DNA of 64,000 nucleotides from a bacterium (GTDB lineage: Bacteria > SAR324 > XYD2-FULL-50-16). Positions 1 through 9,556 of this stretch are shown here, in pieces; the stretch's first letter is position 1; each line of letters opens with the position of its first letter. Made by a program: the position numbers and the translations under genes. The stretch lies in assembly GCA_024275165.1 (NCBI GenBank), contig JAJRZQ010000037.1, forward strand, positions 140,961 through 204,960. Reading direction: 5' to 3'. The notes under the pieces are model-generated. The model was not told the DNA's origin. It made no database searches and saw only the letters and a list, made by a program, of their open reading frames with translations.

Positions 1-454
1 CAATCTTGGTAGCCGAGTAAGGGGACTGGGCTTGTAGAGGATGCTCTTCACTAATGGGCACAAAGCGAGCCGTTCCATATACTTCGCTGGTCGAGGTGTG
101 GATGACGCGTCCTACCCCTGTATCCTTCGCTGCCTGTAAGATATTCAGAGTTCCCTGCACATTGGTATCCACATAACTGGAAGGGGCCTGGTAAGAATAG
201 GGGATGGCGATTAAGGCAGCCAAGTGAAAAACGGTGTCGATCCCTTCACAGATTCGGCGCGTTTGAGCGGGGTCGCGGATATCCCCAAGTACCACCTCCA
301 CTTCTTTTTTAAAGGGAGAGTCATCCAGCCATCCCCAACTGGAAAAGGAGTTGTACTGGCAGAGCGCGCGAACCTGAAACCCTGCTTGAACTAAGGTTTC
401 GCTAAGATGTGAGCCGATAAATCCGTCAGCGCCGGTAACAAGAACTTGTTTCAT
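1..454 (-). CDS. NAD-dependent nucleotide-sugar 4,6-dehydratase, LegB-like (partial, 3' end outside window)
   Basis: The minus strand is open from an ATG at 454 to the window edge, giving 151 codons of an extended SDR enzyme. Visible motifs are the N-terminal nucleotide-binding GADGFIGSH (about residues 8-16), GDIRDP, the stretch FHLAALIAIPYSY, the STSEVYGTARF segment and the catalytic YSATK (Tyr about 146, Lys about 150). This combination resembles the 4,6-dehydratases of legionaminic/pseudaminic-type and related sugar pathways (LegB group) more than RfbB or Gmd. It lies 35 bases downstream of the first wzt gene on the same strand, so it is probably the last-seen member of that operon. Family membership is strong; the exact substrate is inferred from resemblance only. 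Confidence 0.8.
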   Translation of the reverse strand, partial: MKQVLVTGADGFIGSHLSETLVQAGFQVRALCQYNSFSSWGWLDDSPFKKEVEVVLGDIRDPAQTRRICEGIDTVFHLAALIAIPYSYQAPSSYVDTNVQGTLNILQAAKDTGVGRVIHTSTSEVYGTARFVPISEEHPLQAQSPYSATKI

Positions 455-489
455 CTTTTTAGTCTATGCTGTTGCCAATCTCAGTCAGC

Positions 490-1782
490 TTAAATGGTTT
501 CAACTTGCCATGGTAATTGTAATGCGGAAATCGAGTTTTTCCGGCTCTGCCCCACCATTTGAATGATTCCCACACTATCATGGACTTCGATCCGCAGCCC
601 TTCAACCACAGAATAGATCGCAGCGGAAGAAGATATTCCGGCTCGAATATAAAAAGCCCCCGTATTTAAGGCGCAGGGGGGGAACTTCACCACCCCACGA
701 TAACGGCCGGCCTTTCTGGTTTCCAGTCTGGAGGGTTCTAACTCTGGATCAGGCAGGCTATAGATCGCGGTGTAACCATCTTCCCCAAGAACCTGTAAGC
801 CAACACTGAGGCCCGAAAGGGCCTCTCGCAATTCATAGCAGACCTCAACCGAGAACCCCTGATTCAACTCTAAGGTTCCGCTTTCCTTGCCTGTATGATC
901 TAAAACAGCCACCCGGAATATAACGGCCTTGCCTTTCAGTTCTTCAGGGTTTTTAGAATATACGCCATTGGTTCCCACTTGGCCGGAATCTAAATACCGC
1001 TGGATTACGGCGGAGGTTTCCCCTTGATCGACTAAACGGCCATCATGGATATGAATCGCTTCTTTGCAGATGCTATTGATCGCCGTCATGTTATGACTGA
1101 CAAACAAGATGGTGCGACCCTCTTGGCTCACCTCTTTCATGCGGCCCATACATTTTTTTTGAAAGTTCGCGTCCCCCACAGCCAAAACCTCATCAACGAG
1201 CAAAATTTCAGGTTCCAGATGCGCCGCGACGGAAAAAGCAAGACGCACATACATTCCAGAAGAATAACGCTTTACCGGAGTATTGACAAACTCTCCAATC
1301 TCGGCAAATTCAACAATCTGATCGAATTTATTGCGGATCTCTTTTTGGGCCATGCCTAAAATAGCGCCGTTGAGGAATACATTTTCCTTTCCCGTCAACT
1401 CAGGATGGAAGCCTGTTCCCACCTCCAATAGGCTGGCAACCCGCCCGCGCAAACGAATTTGCCCTGAAGTCGGTGCCGTAATTCGAGAGATTACCTTGAG
1501 CAGGGTTGATTTTCCAGCGCCGTTTTTACCAATGAGTCCAATCACATCTCCTTGAGCCACCTCAAAAGAGATGTCTTCCAAGGCCTTAAAATGATCCCCA
1601 AAGACGCGTTGTGTGTGGCTTGCGTCTTGAGCCAAGTCACTGATTTCCGCGTTGGGGTCTGGGCGGCCTTTTACTTTGGCCCACCAACTCTGCAAATCTC
1701 GATAAAGGGTGCCATGATTAATCACCCCAAGTCGGTACTCTTTGCTAACCTTTTCAGCCTGTATCACAACATCTTTAGCCAT
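490..1782 (-). CDS. wzt: ABC transporter ATP-binding protein for O-antigen-type polysaccharide (Wzt, copy 1)
   Basis: This 430-residue protein is the ATPase of a polysaccharide exporter. Walker A is GKNGAGKS (residues 85-92), the ABC signature lies in YSSGM (about 173-177), Walker B is ILLVDE (193-198) and the switch histidine follows in FVSHN (about 228-232). The N-terminal extension before the core (residues 20-60) and the C-terminal domain from about residue 280 are typical of Wzt proteins. In characterised Wzt proteins that C-terminal domain recognises the capped end of the glycan. The gene starts 6 bases after the wzm stop, so the pair is one transcription unit. A second, clearly different Wzt is present at 51090-52427. 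Confidence 0.92.
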   Translation of the reverse strand: MAKDVVIQAEKVSKEYRLGVINHGTLYRDLQSWWAKVKGRPDPNAEISDLAQDASHTQRVFGDHFKALEDISFEVAQGDVIGLIGKNGAGKSTLLKVISRITAPTSGQIRLRGRVASLLEVGTGFHPELTGKENVFLNGAILGMAQKEIRNKFDQIVEFAEIGEFVNTPVKRYSSGMYVRLAFSVAAHLEPEILLVDEVLAVGDANFQKKCMGRMKEVSQEGRTILFVSHNMTAINSICKEAIHIHDGRLVDQGETSAVIQRYLDSGQVGTNGVYSKNPEELKGKAVIFRVAVLDHTGKESGTLELNQGFSVEVCYELREALSGLSVGLQVLGEDGYTAIYSLPDPELEPSRLETRKAGRYRGVVKFPPCALNTGAFYIRAGISSSAAIYSVVEGLRIEVHDSVGIIQMVGQSRKNSISALQLPWQVETI

Positions 1783-1788
1783 GTTTTT

Positions 1789-2655
1789 TTATACCGTGTC
1801 CATGGCGCTGGATTCAGCCCGGGTAAAAACAAGGGTTCCTAAAAATAACAAGAAAAGAGTAATCCCTAGATTCGCCATCCAAACCGAGGCAGGCACCCCC
1901 TGGGTACCAAAGAGCACAGAACGGAGGGTTTCAATGGGAGCGGTCATGGGGTTGAAATGGAAAAACCATTGATATTTGACCGGAATCTGAGAATAGGGAT
2001 AGACTACAGGGGTGCCATACATCCAAAGCTGGGTAAAAAAGCCCACGGCAAAGACGAGGTCGCGAAAACGCACGGTCATCGCCGAGACAATGAGCCCAAC
2101 CCCAAGCCCTAACAGGGCGATATGCAGGACAATCAAAGGGATAAACAAAATGCCCTGAAGATGAAAAACCAAGCTGTTGTCATTGAGCCAAGAAGTGAGG
2201 GTGAGGGCCGCCAAAAGAAAAAATTGAATCCCTAAAGCCACCATTCCGCTCATGATCACAGAAATGGGAACCACTAAGCGAGGGAAGTAGACCTTGCTAA
2301 AAAGGCTTGAGTTCTTGGAAAAAACCTCGGAGTTACTGGTGAGACAGAAGGAAAAATAAGTCCAGAGGATAATGCCCGACATATAAAACAGCAAGGGCGG
2401 CAATCCATCGCTCGATAGATTGGCGATCTTGCCAAAGATGACATAATAGGTCAGTGCCGTGGCAATGGGTTGGATAATATACCACAGAGGGCCTAAAATC
2501 GTCTGTTTGTAGGTGGTGACAAAATCCCGTTTGAAAAACATGAAGATTAAATCGCGATAACGCCATACACTCCCTAAATCAAGGGCAAACACCTTGCTCC
2601 GAGGGGCAATGACGATCTCCCAAGACTCTTTTTTAACCGGTAGCCCTTTGCTCAT
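1789..2655 (-). CDS. wzm: ABC transporter permease for O-antigen-type polysaccharide (Wzm, copy 1)
   Basis: This is a 288-residue inner-membrane permease of the ABC-2 (Wzm) family, with about six hydrophobic segments and the family-typical cytoplasmic start [14 protein letters not shown] followed by [14 protein letters not shown] place the start at the ATG at 2655, which overlaps the stop of the upstream aminotransferase in an ATGA arrangement; an in-frame start 14 codons earlier is possible but less likely. With the adjacent Wzt it forms a complete exporter that would move undecaprenyl-linked glycan across the inner membrane. Confidence 0.92.
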   Translation of the reverse strand: MSKGLPVKKESWEIVIAPRSKVFALDLGSVWRYRDLIFMFFKRDFVTTYKQTILGPLWYIIQPIATALTYYVIFGKIANLSSDGLPPLLFYMSGIILWTYFSFCLTSNSEVFSKNSSLFSKVYFPRLVVPISVIMSGMVALGIQFFLLAALTLTSWLNDNSLVFHLQGILFIPLIVLHIALLGLGVGLIVSAMTVRFRDLVFAVGFFTQLWMYGTPVVYPYSQIPVKYQWFFHFNPMTAPIETLRSVLFGTQGVPASVWMANLGITLFLLFLGTLVFTRAESSAMDTV

Positions 2656-3755
2656 GCTCTGCCTCCCGCAATCCCTGACTTGGCAATAAACGAGCAAACC
2701 TGCTCAATTTCCGCGACCCGATGGCCCACAGAGATGGGCAGGCTTAATTGCGTGGCGTGCAGTTCATCGGCAATCGGATAGTTCCCCGATAAAATCCCCT
2801 TCATCGCCTCTTGTTTGTAGGGAGGGATAGGGTAATGTATTTCTGTCTTGATCCCTTGATCCAACAAGAACTGGCGGAGTTGATCTCGTTTTGGGTGGCG
2901 GATTCCATAAATATGAAAGACATCGAATTCGTCTGCCTGGCGCGACGGCTTTCGCACCCAAGCGGGGAGTTGATTAAAATAGACCTCTGCCAGTTCTCTT
3001 TTATGCGCTGTCATGGTATCTAGGTGGCGGAGCTTGACCCGCAGCAAAGCAGCCTGCAATTCATCTAAACGAGAGTTCGCCCCGACATAGCGATTTACAT
3101 ATTTTTTTGCCGATCCATAATTGCGGAGATACCGCAAACGCTCTGCTAACGCGTCATCATCGGTCACCACCGCGCCCGCGTCCCCGACCGCGCCCAAATT
3201 CTTGGTTGGATAAAAGCTAAAACAACCGGCATCGCCAAAGGTTCCGGTCATCTTTTCTCCAAGCTTAGCCCCATGCGACTGGGCGCAATCTTCAATCAGC
3301 TTGAGGCTATGCTCTCTGGCAAAGTCACCGATGGCATCCATCCGACAGCTCTTGCCAAAAAGATGGGTTACGCAGATTGCTTTGGTTTTATCGGTCAAGG
3401 CGGCAGGCAGGTTGGTAGCGGAGATGTTGAAAGTTTCTAGTTCCGGTTCGACTAAAACCGTACGATGCCCAGCCCGGACAATGGCTAAAATAGTGGCGAT
3501 ATAGGTATTGGAGGCAACGAGAATCTCGCTGCCAACAGGCATATCCAAGGCTTCGATGGAAAGAATTAAGGCGTCTAAGCCATTACCCACGCCAACGCAA
3601 TGCTTTGCCCCAACATAGCTGGCAAACTCCTGCTCGAATTGACTCACTTCTGCGCCCAAAATATACCAGCCAGAACGGATCACCTTGGCGGCAGCCTGCT
3701 CTAGCTCTTGCATGAATTGCTCATTAGAGCGAGCTAAGCTTTCATACTCAATCAT
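2652..3755 (-). CDS. DegT/DnrJ/EryC1/StrS-family sugar aminotransferase, FdtB-like
   Basis: This is a PLP-dependent aminotransferase acting on keto-sugar nucleotides. With the ATG at 3755 it has 367 residues and begins [11 protein letters not shown], as FdtB-type enzymes do. The PLP-binding lysine is Lys185 in FYPTKNLGA, and EDCAQSHGA (155-163) is the usual cofactor-contacting segment. An in-frame start at 3770 or 3800 would add residues that do not fit the family. The gene overlaps the fdtA-like gene by 8 bases and the wzm gene by 4, so translation is probably coupled. Next to a 3,4-ketoisomerase it most likely makes dTDP-3-amino-3,6-dideoxyhexose (Fuc3N or Qui3N). No FdtC-type N-acetyltransferase is visible in this window. 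Confidence 0.88.
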   Translation of the reverse strand: MIEYESLARSNEQFMQELEQAAAKVIRSGWYILGAEVSQFEQEFASYVGAKHCVGVGNGLDALILSIEALDMPVGSEILVASNTYIATILAIVRAGHRTVLVEPELETFNISATNLPAALTDKTKAICVTHLFGKSCRMDAIGDFAREHSLKLIEDCAQSHGAKLGEKMTGTFGDAGCFSFYPTKNLGAVGDAGAVVTDDDALAERLRYLRNYGSAKKYVNRYVGANSRLDELQAALLRVKLRHLDTMTAHKRELAEVYFNQLPAWVRKPSRQADEFDVFHIYGIRHPKRDQLRQFLLDQGIKTEIHYPIPPYKQEAMKGILSGNYPIADELHATQLSLPISVGHRVAEIEQVCSFIAKSGIAGGRA

Positions 3756-4131
3756 GGGTTGCTCGTTCATAGGCTTCATCAATGTAGTCGGCACGGTCAT
3801 AGGGGTGAGAAGACAGAACTAGCAGCACAGACCCAGGCCCAAAGGTCATGGTGTGCCAATCTCTCGGCTCGACTAAAAGGCATTTATGTGGAGAATCTAA
3901 GAGGATATTGTCCTCTGCCAAACCATTATTCATATAGATGGTAACCGAACCAGTAATCGCGACCAGGGCCTGCCTTGTTTTATGGTGCCGGTGTCCACCC
4001 CGAGTTTGACCATCGGCCTTGTAGATCCAGTAAGTTCGTTTGATCGGAAAGGGTAAGGCATTGTCAAGAACCGTTAGGCCGCCTCGGGAATCACTAAATG
4101 TAGGTAAATCAAGAAGCGTGAAGTGGGACAT
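3748..4131 (-). CDS. dTDP-4-keto-6-deoxyhexose 3,4-ketoisomerase, FdtA/WxcM cupin family
   Basis: This is a 127-residue single-domain cupin. The segment [17 protein letters not shown] carries the His-rich metal/substrate motif of the FdtA-WxcM-QdtA group, and [17 protein letters not shown] is the second half of the barrel. The enzyme would convert dTDP-4-keto-6-deoxyglucose into a 3-keto isomer for the adjoining aminotransferase. Its substrate can be supplied by RfbA and RfbB encoded 40 kb away in this window. The sequence does not tell whether it has FdtA (galacto) or QdtA (gluco) stereochemistry. Confidence 0.88.
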   Translation of the reverse strand: MSHFTLLDLPTFSDSRGGLTVLDNALPFPIKRTYWIYKADGQTRGGHRHHKTRQALVAITGSVTIYMNNGLAEDNILLDSPHKCLLVEPRDWHTMTFGPGSVLLVLSSHPYDRADYIDEAYERATHD

Positions 4132-4404
4132 GCAATTTTTTAAAACAATGAATAAGCAACTGGCCCTATCATGCCAGAGCGCGTTTATATGCAGTTTACG
4201 ACCTTTAGAATAAGCTGAACTCCGGCTATTCAGTCAAGGCATTTTGCCCTGCTTTCAACCCCTCGGTGAACAGATGACCCGGTGTGAGAAAATCAGATCC
4301 TACTAAACTGCCCGCGCCTCAAGGTATAAAAATTGAGATTGCCAAGTGATGGCGCAAACAGTATGAGCAAAGTGTCAACAACTCCGATTCCGCGATTCCA
4401 AGCA

Positions 4405-6198
4405 CTAGGGTTTTATCCCTTTTTGAAAAACCTCCGAGCCTGGAAAGACTAAACAGTAACTCGGAGCTATATATTGTGGTGAAGAAGGGTTTGGTCGATT
4501 TTTCAAGATATAATAGCTGGCCGTATCGGCAACCCCAGCAGACCAGTGGCCTGTTTCCACAGGAACCCAAGAGGGAGTAAATCCGGCGCGATTGATCAAG
4601 CATAGGCAATTGCATTGTTTTGCCAACTCAGACCATTGGAAGTCCGTGTAAGCAAAGCTTCTCGATAGCTCACGAAAACGAAAGACCGGATAATCAAAAA
4701 CACCCCCTAGCACGGCACTCGTTGTCGGGTCGGTCTGAATAGGAACCTTGCCGTGATGCCGCAACCCCTCCAAGAGAGGCTTCCAAGCAGGCCACCAAGG
4801 CCGACTGGGCAACTGGATAAAATCTCTTTTGCCGTAAAGAGGCGCGCTCCGCACCCCGGCGGCCTTAATTAAAATCATCGCCAGCAACAAGACTCCAAGC
4901 AACCGCCCCGTATGCCATGAAAAACTAAACAGGGCAGGCTTCCAACGCCACCAGCCAAGTCGGGCCCAAGCTTCTAAGCCGTAACCAAAGTACGCAATGC
5001 CTACCCAATAGATCGTGATATAACAAAGCCGCCAGTACACATCAAAGCGGACTAAGATAGCCCAAACCAGATTGAGCAAAGGAATCAAATAAATTAAAAA
5101 GGGTAAAACCGACAACAACCAAATCTTTTTACCTACAGGGCGAGAACCAAAAACCCATGCAGGATACAAAAACCAAGGCGCTAAAAAAAGGGGTAAGAAT
5201 CCCATGATGCCTAAGCTGTCGGCAATTCGCACCTGCCAATTTGGGCCAATTAAATATTTACCCCCCAGCCGAAATAAATTCGGCGCATTTTCAGCTAGAT
5301 GCTGCTGCGGATAAAGCTCAAGGAAAAAATTCTGCACTCCACCAAGTTGAGGAACCCCCCAGCCGAAAATTAATAAGCCTAGCGTAAAAATCAGATGCCC
5401 TCTTCGATTTAATCTCAACCAAAGCATCTGTATGGAAAAAACGACCCACCACAACAGGACAACCAGAATTAAAAATACCGCCTCTTGTACATGATTCACC
5501 AGCAGAACCGGGATCAACAAAAGGGCTACTCCAAACCCTTTCAACCCTTCTCTTAAGGTATCTTTAAAAAAAAAGCGTGCTGCCCATAGCCAAACTAACA
5601 GCAGAGAAGAAGAACTGGGGGCAAGGCTGTAATAACTAAAATAGCTGAAGCGATTGGTGCCAAAATAAAAAAACGCGATGATCAAAGAAATCAATGCCCA
5701 CCTTCGGGGCAATTTCGCGTTACGGGCAAGAATCACGATCCCCATAGCCAAGAGCCCCCAAAAAAAACCGTGGGCCAAGTCGATTAACCTTAACTTGATT
5801 TCAGGGGACTCTCCAGGGCCAACCCAACAAATGAAGTCTGACACCATGCTGTAATGCCATAGCCCGTAATTCAGCGTTTCCAGGCGCGTTGAATTTCCAT
5901 GGCAAAGCAAATGCGCCCTGCGTAAATGCTCCAAAGGGTCAACAGGTGGTTCTAAGTAAGGCCCAGTCCATAACCCAAGCAAGACAAAAAGCAGGAAAAT
6001 CATCCAGCCCCAAAGGCGATCTCGGTTTTGCGCTAGCTCATGGTGCCCCCAACCCAACAAGGCCACCCAACCGCCCAAACCAAGCCAAAAAGGGGGAAGG
6101 GCAAATAACGACAGCAGATGAATTGTGGAAATTCCTGCCATAAGAACAAGCAATAAGGGCCAAAACAAAAAAGAAATTTTTCGAGTCATCGGTCTCAT
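4405..6198 (-). CDS. Polytopic membrane protein, possible GT-C-type glycosyltransferase
   Basis: This is a very hydrophobic protein of 597 residues (ATG at 6198; an in-frame GTG at 6222 would add eight residues) with about 10-11 membrane segments. An early loop reads PVDPLEHLRRAH, which resembles the acidic first periplasmic loop of GT-C glycosyltransferases. The last 130 residues are soluble and presumably periplasmic. I do not recognise a specific family. It sits upstream of the fdtA-like gene on the same strand, separated by 273 bases, inside the polysaccharide locus, so transfer or polymerisation of sugars at the periplasmic face is a reasonable but unproven role. Confidence 0.6.
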   Translation of the reverse strand: MRPMTRKISFLFWPLLLVLMAGISTIHLLSLFALPPFWLGLGGWVALLGWGHHELAQNRDRLWGWMIFLLFVLLGLWTGPYLEPPVDPLEHLRRAHLLCHGNSTRLETLNYGLWHYSMVSDFICWVGPGESPEIKLRLIDLAHGFFWGLLAMGIVILARNAKLPRRWALISLIIAFFYFGTNRFSYFSYYSLAPSSSSLLLVWLWAARFFFKDTLREGLKGFGVALLLIPVLLVNHVQEAVFLILVVLLWWVVFSIQMLWLRLNRRGHLIFTLGLLIFGWGVPQLGGVQNFFLELYPQQHLAENAPNLFRLGGKYLIGPNWQVRIADSLGIMGFLPLFLAPWFLYPAWVFGSRPVGKKIWLLSVLPFLIYLIPLLNLVWAILVRFDVYWRLCYITIYWVGIAYFGYGLEAWARLGWWRWKPALFSFSWHTGRLLGVLLLAMILIKAAGVRSAPLYGKRDFIQLPSRPWWPAWKPLLEGLRHHGKVPIQTDPTTSAVLGGVFDYPVFRFRELSRSFAYTDFQWSELAKQCNCLCLINRAGFTPSWVPVETGHWSAGVADTASYYILKNRPNPSSPQYIAPSYCLVFPGSEVFQKGIKP

Positions 6199-6519
6199 CG
6201 AAAAGAAAACAACTGGGCCCACTTAAAAAAGTCGGATAGAATCTGCCTAAGGAGTTGCGATAATTTCACAATCTACCTCAAAGCGATAGCCCAAAATCCC
6301 CCCAGGGAGCAAGCAGGGAGTCGATTGATCTTCGATTAGAGCCAAGAAACAGATTGAAAGAGGCTCTAAAACGGCTATCATGGAGCTACAAACTAGCCTC
6401 AAGGTTGAAGGTCAGAGGTCACTGACCACCTTGTGACAATTCAACTTGCGCATGCCGATGGGCTATGCTAATTTTTTCAGGTAAATCTGTATTTTTTTAA
6501 ATTCGGGGTATCGTCTACT
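6199..6519. other. Divergent intergenic region
   Basis: About 320 bases separate the minus-strand membrane-protein gene from the plus-strand SDR gene, so promoters for both directions should lie here. I see no RNA gene or repeat. A TATGCT hexamer at about 6463-6468 could be a -10 element for the rightward operon, but its -35 match is poor and I do not call it. Confidence 0.4.
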
Positions 6520-7610
6520 TTGTCTCTCAACTCCCTTTTAATTACAGGTGGTGCTGGATTTGTCGGTTCCCACTTAGCGAAGGCCTATAAGCAGCGTTTC
6601 CCTCATCTTAAGGTCGTTGCCTTCGACAACCTAAAGCGTCGTGGTTCTGAACTGAACCTTGCCAATTTACAAGCCCATGGCATCCATTTTGTTCATGGAG
6701 ATATTCGACACAAGAGCGACTTAGAGGCAATTGGGAGAAATTTCGACCTCCTCATCGAAGCGAGCGCCGAGCCTTCCCCGTTCATGCCGGTAATGACGGT
6801 TCCCCTGATTATTTACTGCAAACCAACCTAGTCGGCACCCTCAATTGTTTAGAATATGCTCGCCAGCATGCGGGCGGGCTCATCTTTCTTTCCACTTCCC
6901 GAGTCTATTCCATCCCCGATCTGCTAGACATCCCCCTAAAAGAAGAATCCACCCGCCTGAGCATTGATCAGAGCCAATCCCTACCCCAGGGACTTTCTAC
7001 AGCAGGGATTAATGAAAACTTTGCCACCGATCGCTATCGTTCGCTTTATGAAGCAACCAAACTGGCAAGCGAATTGATGATCCAAGAATATGTAGCTAGT
7101 TTTGGCTTGAAAGCGGTGATCAATCGTTGTGGGGTCATTGCTGGGCCCGGCCAATGGGGCAAAACGGATCAAGGAGTCTTTACCCTCTGGGTAGCGAATC
7201 ACTATTTCAATCAGCCCCTACACTATACGGGATTTGGCGGAACGGGCAAGCAGGTACGAGACCTCTTACACCCCGATGACCTTTTTGAATTGCTTTTGTT
7301 ACAACAAGAGCACTTACAACCAAAGGCAGGGGCTCATTACAATGTGGGCGGTGGTTTAGAGGCTTCGACTTCTCTCTTAGAAATGACCGAGCGCTGCCAA
7401 AGAGTCACGGGCAATCGCTTGCAAATGACTTCTATCGCCGAAACCGCTGCCGTAGATGTCCCCTACTATGTAACTTGCAATGACAAGGTGCATCGCCATT
7501 TTGGTTGGAGTCCCCAGATTAGAGTAGAGCAAATCGTAGAAGAAATATACCAGTGGCTCCTTGAAAAAAAAGACCTTGTCACCCCTCTTTTCACCTCAAC
7601 CTCCGCCTAG
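6520..7610 (+). pseudogene. NAD-dependent epimerase/dehydratase, CDP-paratose 2-epimerase-like, broken by a frameshift
   Basis: Two reading frames together encode one SDR enzyme of about 360 residues. The first starts with a TTG at 6520 and carries ITGGAGFVGSHL and the stretch up to EASAEPS. It then runs out of frame at the CCCC tract 6776-6779 and stops at 6831. The other frame continues from about 6780 with VHAGNDGSPDYLLQTNLVGT, STSRVYS and the catalytic YEATK, ending at 7610. The change is equivalent to one missing or two extra bases. The gene is a paralog of its neighbour at 7620, and both contain an identical 22-base stretch (6834-6855 and 7956-7977). It may be a sequencing error rather than a true pseudogene. 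Confidence 0.8.
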
Positions 7611-7619
7611 AGAAAAGAT

Positions 7620-8687
7620 ATGGCCGTAGTGATTGTGACTGGTTCCGCCGGATTAATTGGCAGCGAAACTGCAAAATATTTTCATGCAAAAGGGCTGGAG
7701 GTGATTGGCATCGACAACGACATGAGAAAATACTTTTTCGGAAAGGACAGCTCCACCGTTTGGAATCGCCAAATCCTAGAAAAACAACTGCCCAACTACC
7801 GTCACCATTCCCTTGATATCCGGGATCAAGCAGGTATCGACAGCTTGTTTAAGCAATACGGCAACAACATTAAAGCGGTGATTCACTGTGCTGCCCAACC
7901 CTCCCACGATTGGGCCGCCAAAGAGCCTTTAACCGACTTTCATATCAACGCTACAGGCACCCTCAATTGTTTAGAATCGACCCGCCTCCATTGCCCTGAC
8001 GCGGCCTTTATCCATTGCAGCACCAATAAGGTTTATGGAGATAGCCCAAACCTCCTTCCCTTGATCGAGCAAGAAACCCGCTGGGAAATCGATTCAAATC
8101 ACCCCTATTTTCAGGATGGAATTGACGAGCATCTGACGATCGATCAAAGCAAGCACAGTATTTTTGGAGCTTCCAAAGCGGCAGGAGATATTTTAGTCCA
8201 AGAATATGGACGTTATTTTGGAATGAACACGGCGACCTTTCGTGGAGGTTGCTTGACCGGCCCAGCCCATTCAGGAGCGGAGTTGCACGGTTTTTTGGCT
8301 TGGTTGGTCAAATGTGCGGTCACCGGCCAAGCCTACACGATTTTCGGTTATAAGGGAAAACAGGTCAGGGACAACATTCACTCCTATGACCTGGTCAATG
8401 CCTTTTACCACTACTTCGAGCAGCCTCGTCCCGGTGAGGTCTACAACATTGGGGGCAGTCGGTTCAGTAATTGTTCGGTCTTAGAGGCAATTCAAATCAT
8501 CAAGGAACTCGCCGGTTATCGACTCAATTATACCCATTCTGATAAAAACCGCGAGGGGGATCATATTTGGTGGATTAGTGATATCAACAAGTTCAAAGAG
8601 CATTACCCGCAATGGAACTTAACCTATGATATTCGGCGAATTCTGCAAGAAATCATAGATGCGACCATCGAGCGGCAAAAGCAATGA
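7620..8687 (+). CDS. NAD-dependent epimerase/dehydratase, CDP-paratose 2-epimerase-like
   Basis: This is an intact 355-residue extended SDR enzyme. It has the N-terminal [13 protein letters not shown] nucleotide motif, CSTNKVYGD, and the segment [19 protein letters not shown] that marks a family near CDP-paratose/tyvelose 2-epimerase. The position of the catalytic Tyr in YxxxK is occupied by Phe (IFGASK), which I believe recurs in this subfamily; see findings. The start follows the previous stop by 9 bases with AGAAAAG upstream, and the stop overlaps the next gene as ATGA. It probably works with its paralog at 6520 and the following GT2 on one nucleotide sugar; the substrate is unknown. Confidence 0.82.
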   Translation: MAVVIVTGSAGLIGSETAKYFHAKGLEVIGIDNDMRKYFFGKDSSTVWNRQILEKQLPNYRHHSLDIRDQAGIDSLFKQYGNNIKAVIHCAAQPSHDWAAKEPLTDFHINATGTLNCLESTRLHCPDAAFIHCSTNKVYGDSPNLLPLIEQETRWEIDSNHPYFQDGIDEHLTIDQSKHSIFGASKAAGDILVQEYGRYFGMNTATFRGGCLTGPAHSGAELHGFLAWLVKCAVTGQAYTIFGYKGKQVRDNIHSYDLVNAFYHYFEQPRPGEVYNIGGSRFSNCSVLEAIQIIKELAGYRLNYTHSDKNREGDHIWWISDINKFKEHYPQWNLTYDIRRILQEIIDATIERQKQ

Positions 8688-9436
8688 AACTTTCTCTAAT
8701 TATACCCGCGCATAACGAAGAAGACTGTATCGCCTCAACCATTAGGGGTATTTACGAGGCCTTGACCCCCGAAGGAATTGAATATGAAATTTTAGTGATC
8801 AATGACAATTCAACTGATCGAACGATTGAAATTCTGAATGCGTTGCAACAGCCCATCCCCCAACTGCGCCACATTGACAACCACCTCCCTAATGGCTTCG
8901 GCTTTGCAGTCCGCTGCGGCTTAGAGAACTTTCAGGGGGATGCCGTGGTCATCGTCATGGCTGATGCCTCCGACCCCCCTGCCGATATCATCCGCTTTTA
9001 TCGGGAATTAGAAAAAGGATACGACTGCGTCTTTGGAACCCGCTTTTCCCAGGGAGGTCAGGTCATTGACTACCCCATCGTCAAACTCATTCTCAACCGC
9101 TTGGCCAATCTGTTTATTCGAATCATCTTTCAATTTCGCTATAATGACACAACCAACGCCTTTAAAATGTACCGCGCCGAAGTGGTTGAAGGGCTCAAAC
9201 CCTTTTTAAGCCATCATTTTAACCTCACTGTCGAGTTGCCCCTCAAATGCATCATTCGTAAATACAGCTATTCCGTAATTCCCAACACCTGGGTCAATCG
9301 TGCTGCCGGGGTTTCTAAACTGAGGGTCCGAGAAATGGGCAGCCGCTACCTTTTTATCGTGCTTTATTGCTGGCTGGAAAAATGGCTGAGCCGGGGTGAC
9401 TATATTGACTCGAAAAATCGACCTAGACTCAAATAA
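8684..9436 (+). CDS. Family 2 glycosyltransferase, polyprenyl-phosphate sugar synthase (DPM1)-like
   Basis: This is a 250-residue single-domain GT-A enzyme. It begins [14 protein letters not shown], has the nucleotide-binding [10 protein letters not shown] and a metal-binding acidic motif in [12 protein letters not shown]. The length and the lack of membrane helices fit dolichol-phosphate-mannose synthase-like enzymes, which place one sugar on a polyprenyl phosphate at the cytoplasmic face. It overlaps the preceding SDR gene by four bases. The next genes encode a flippase-like protein and GT-C-like proteins, which supports a route from polyprenyl-phosphate sugar to periplasmic transfer. A second DPM1-like gene is at 38317-39024. 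Confidence 0.85.
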   Translation: MKLSLIIPAHNEEDCIASTIRGIYEALTPEGIEYEILVINDNSTDRTIEILNALQQPIPQLRHIDNHLPNGFGFAVRCGLENFQGDAVVIVMADASDPPADIIRFYRELEKGYDCVFGTRFSQGGQVIDYPIVKLILNRLANLFIRIIFQFRYNDTTNAFKMYRAEVVEGLKPFLSHHFNLTVELPLKCIIRKYSYSVIPNTWVNRAAGVSKLRVREMGSRYLFIVLYCWLEKWLSRGDYIDSKNRPRLK

Positions 9437-9556
9437 CGAAGACTCGATCCCCTTTTGACTAAGCTCAATCCGGCCCTACCATGACCGCTTCCTTGTTTCG
9501 TCCAGCCGTAATCAACCTGGGATTGAAATTGCGTCCGCTTCAGTAACAATAGGCCC

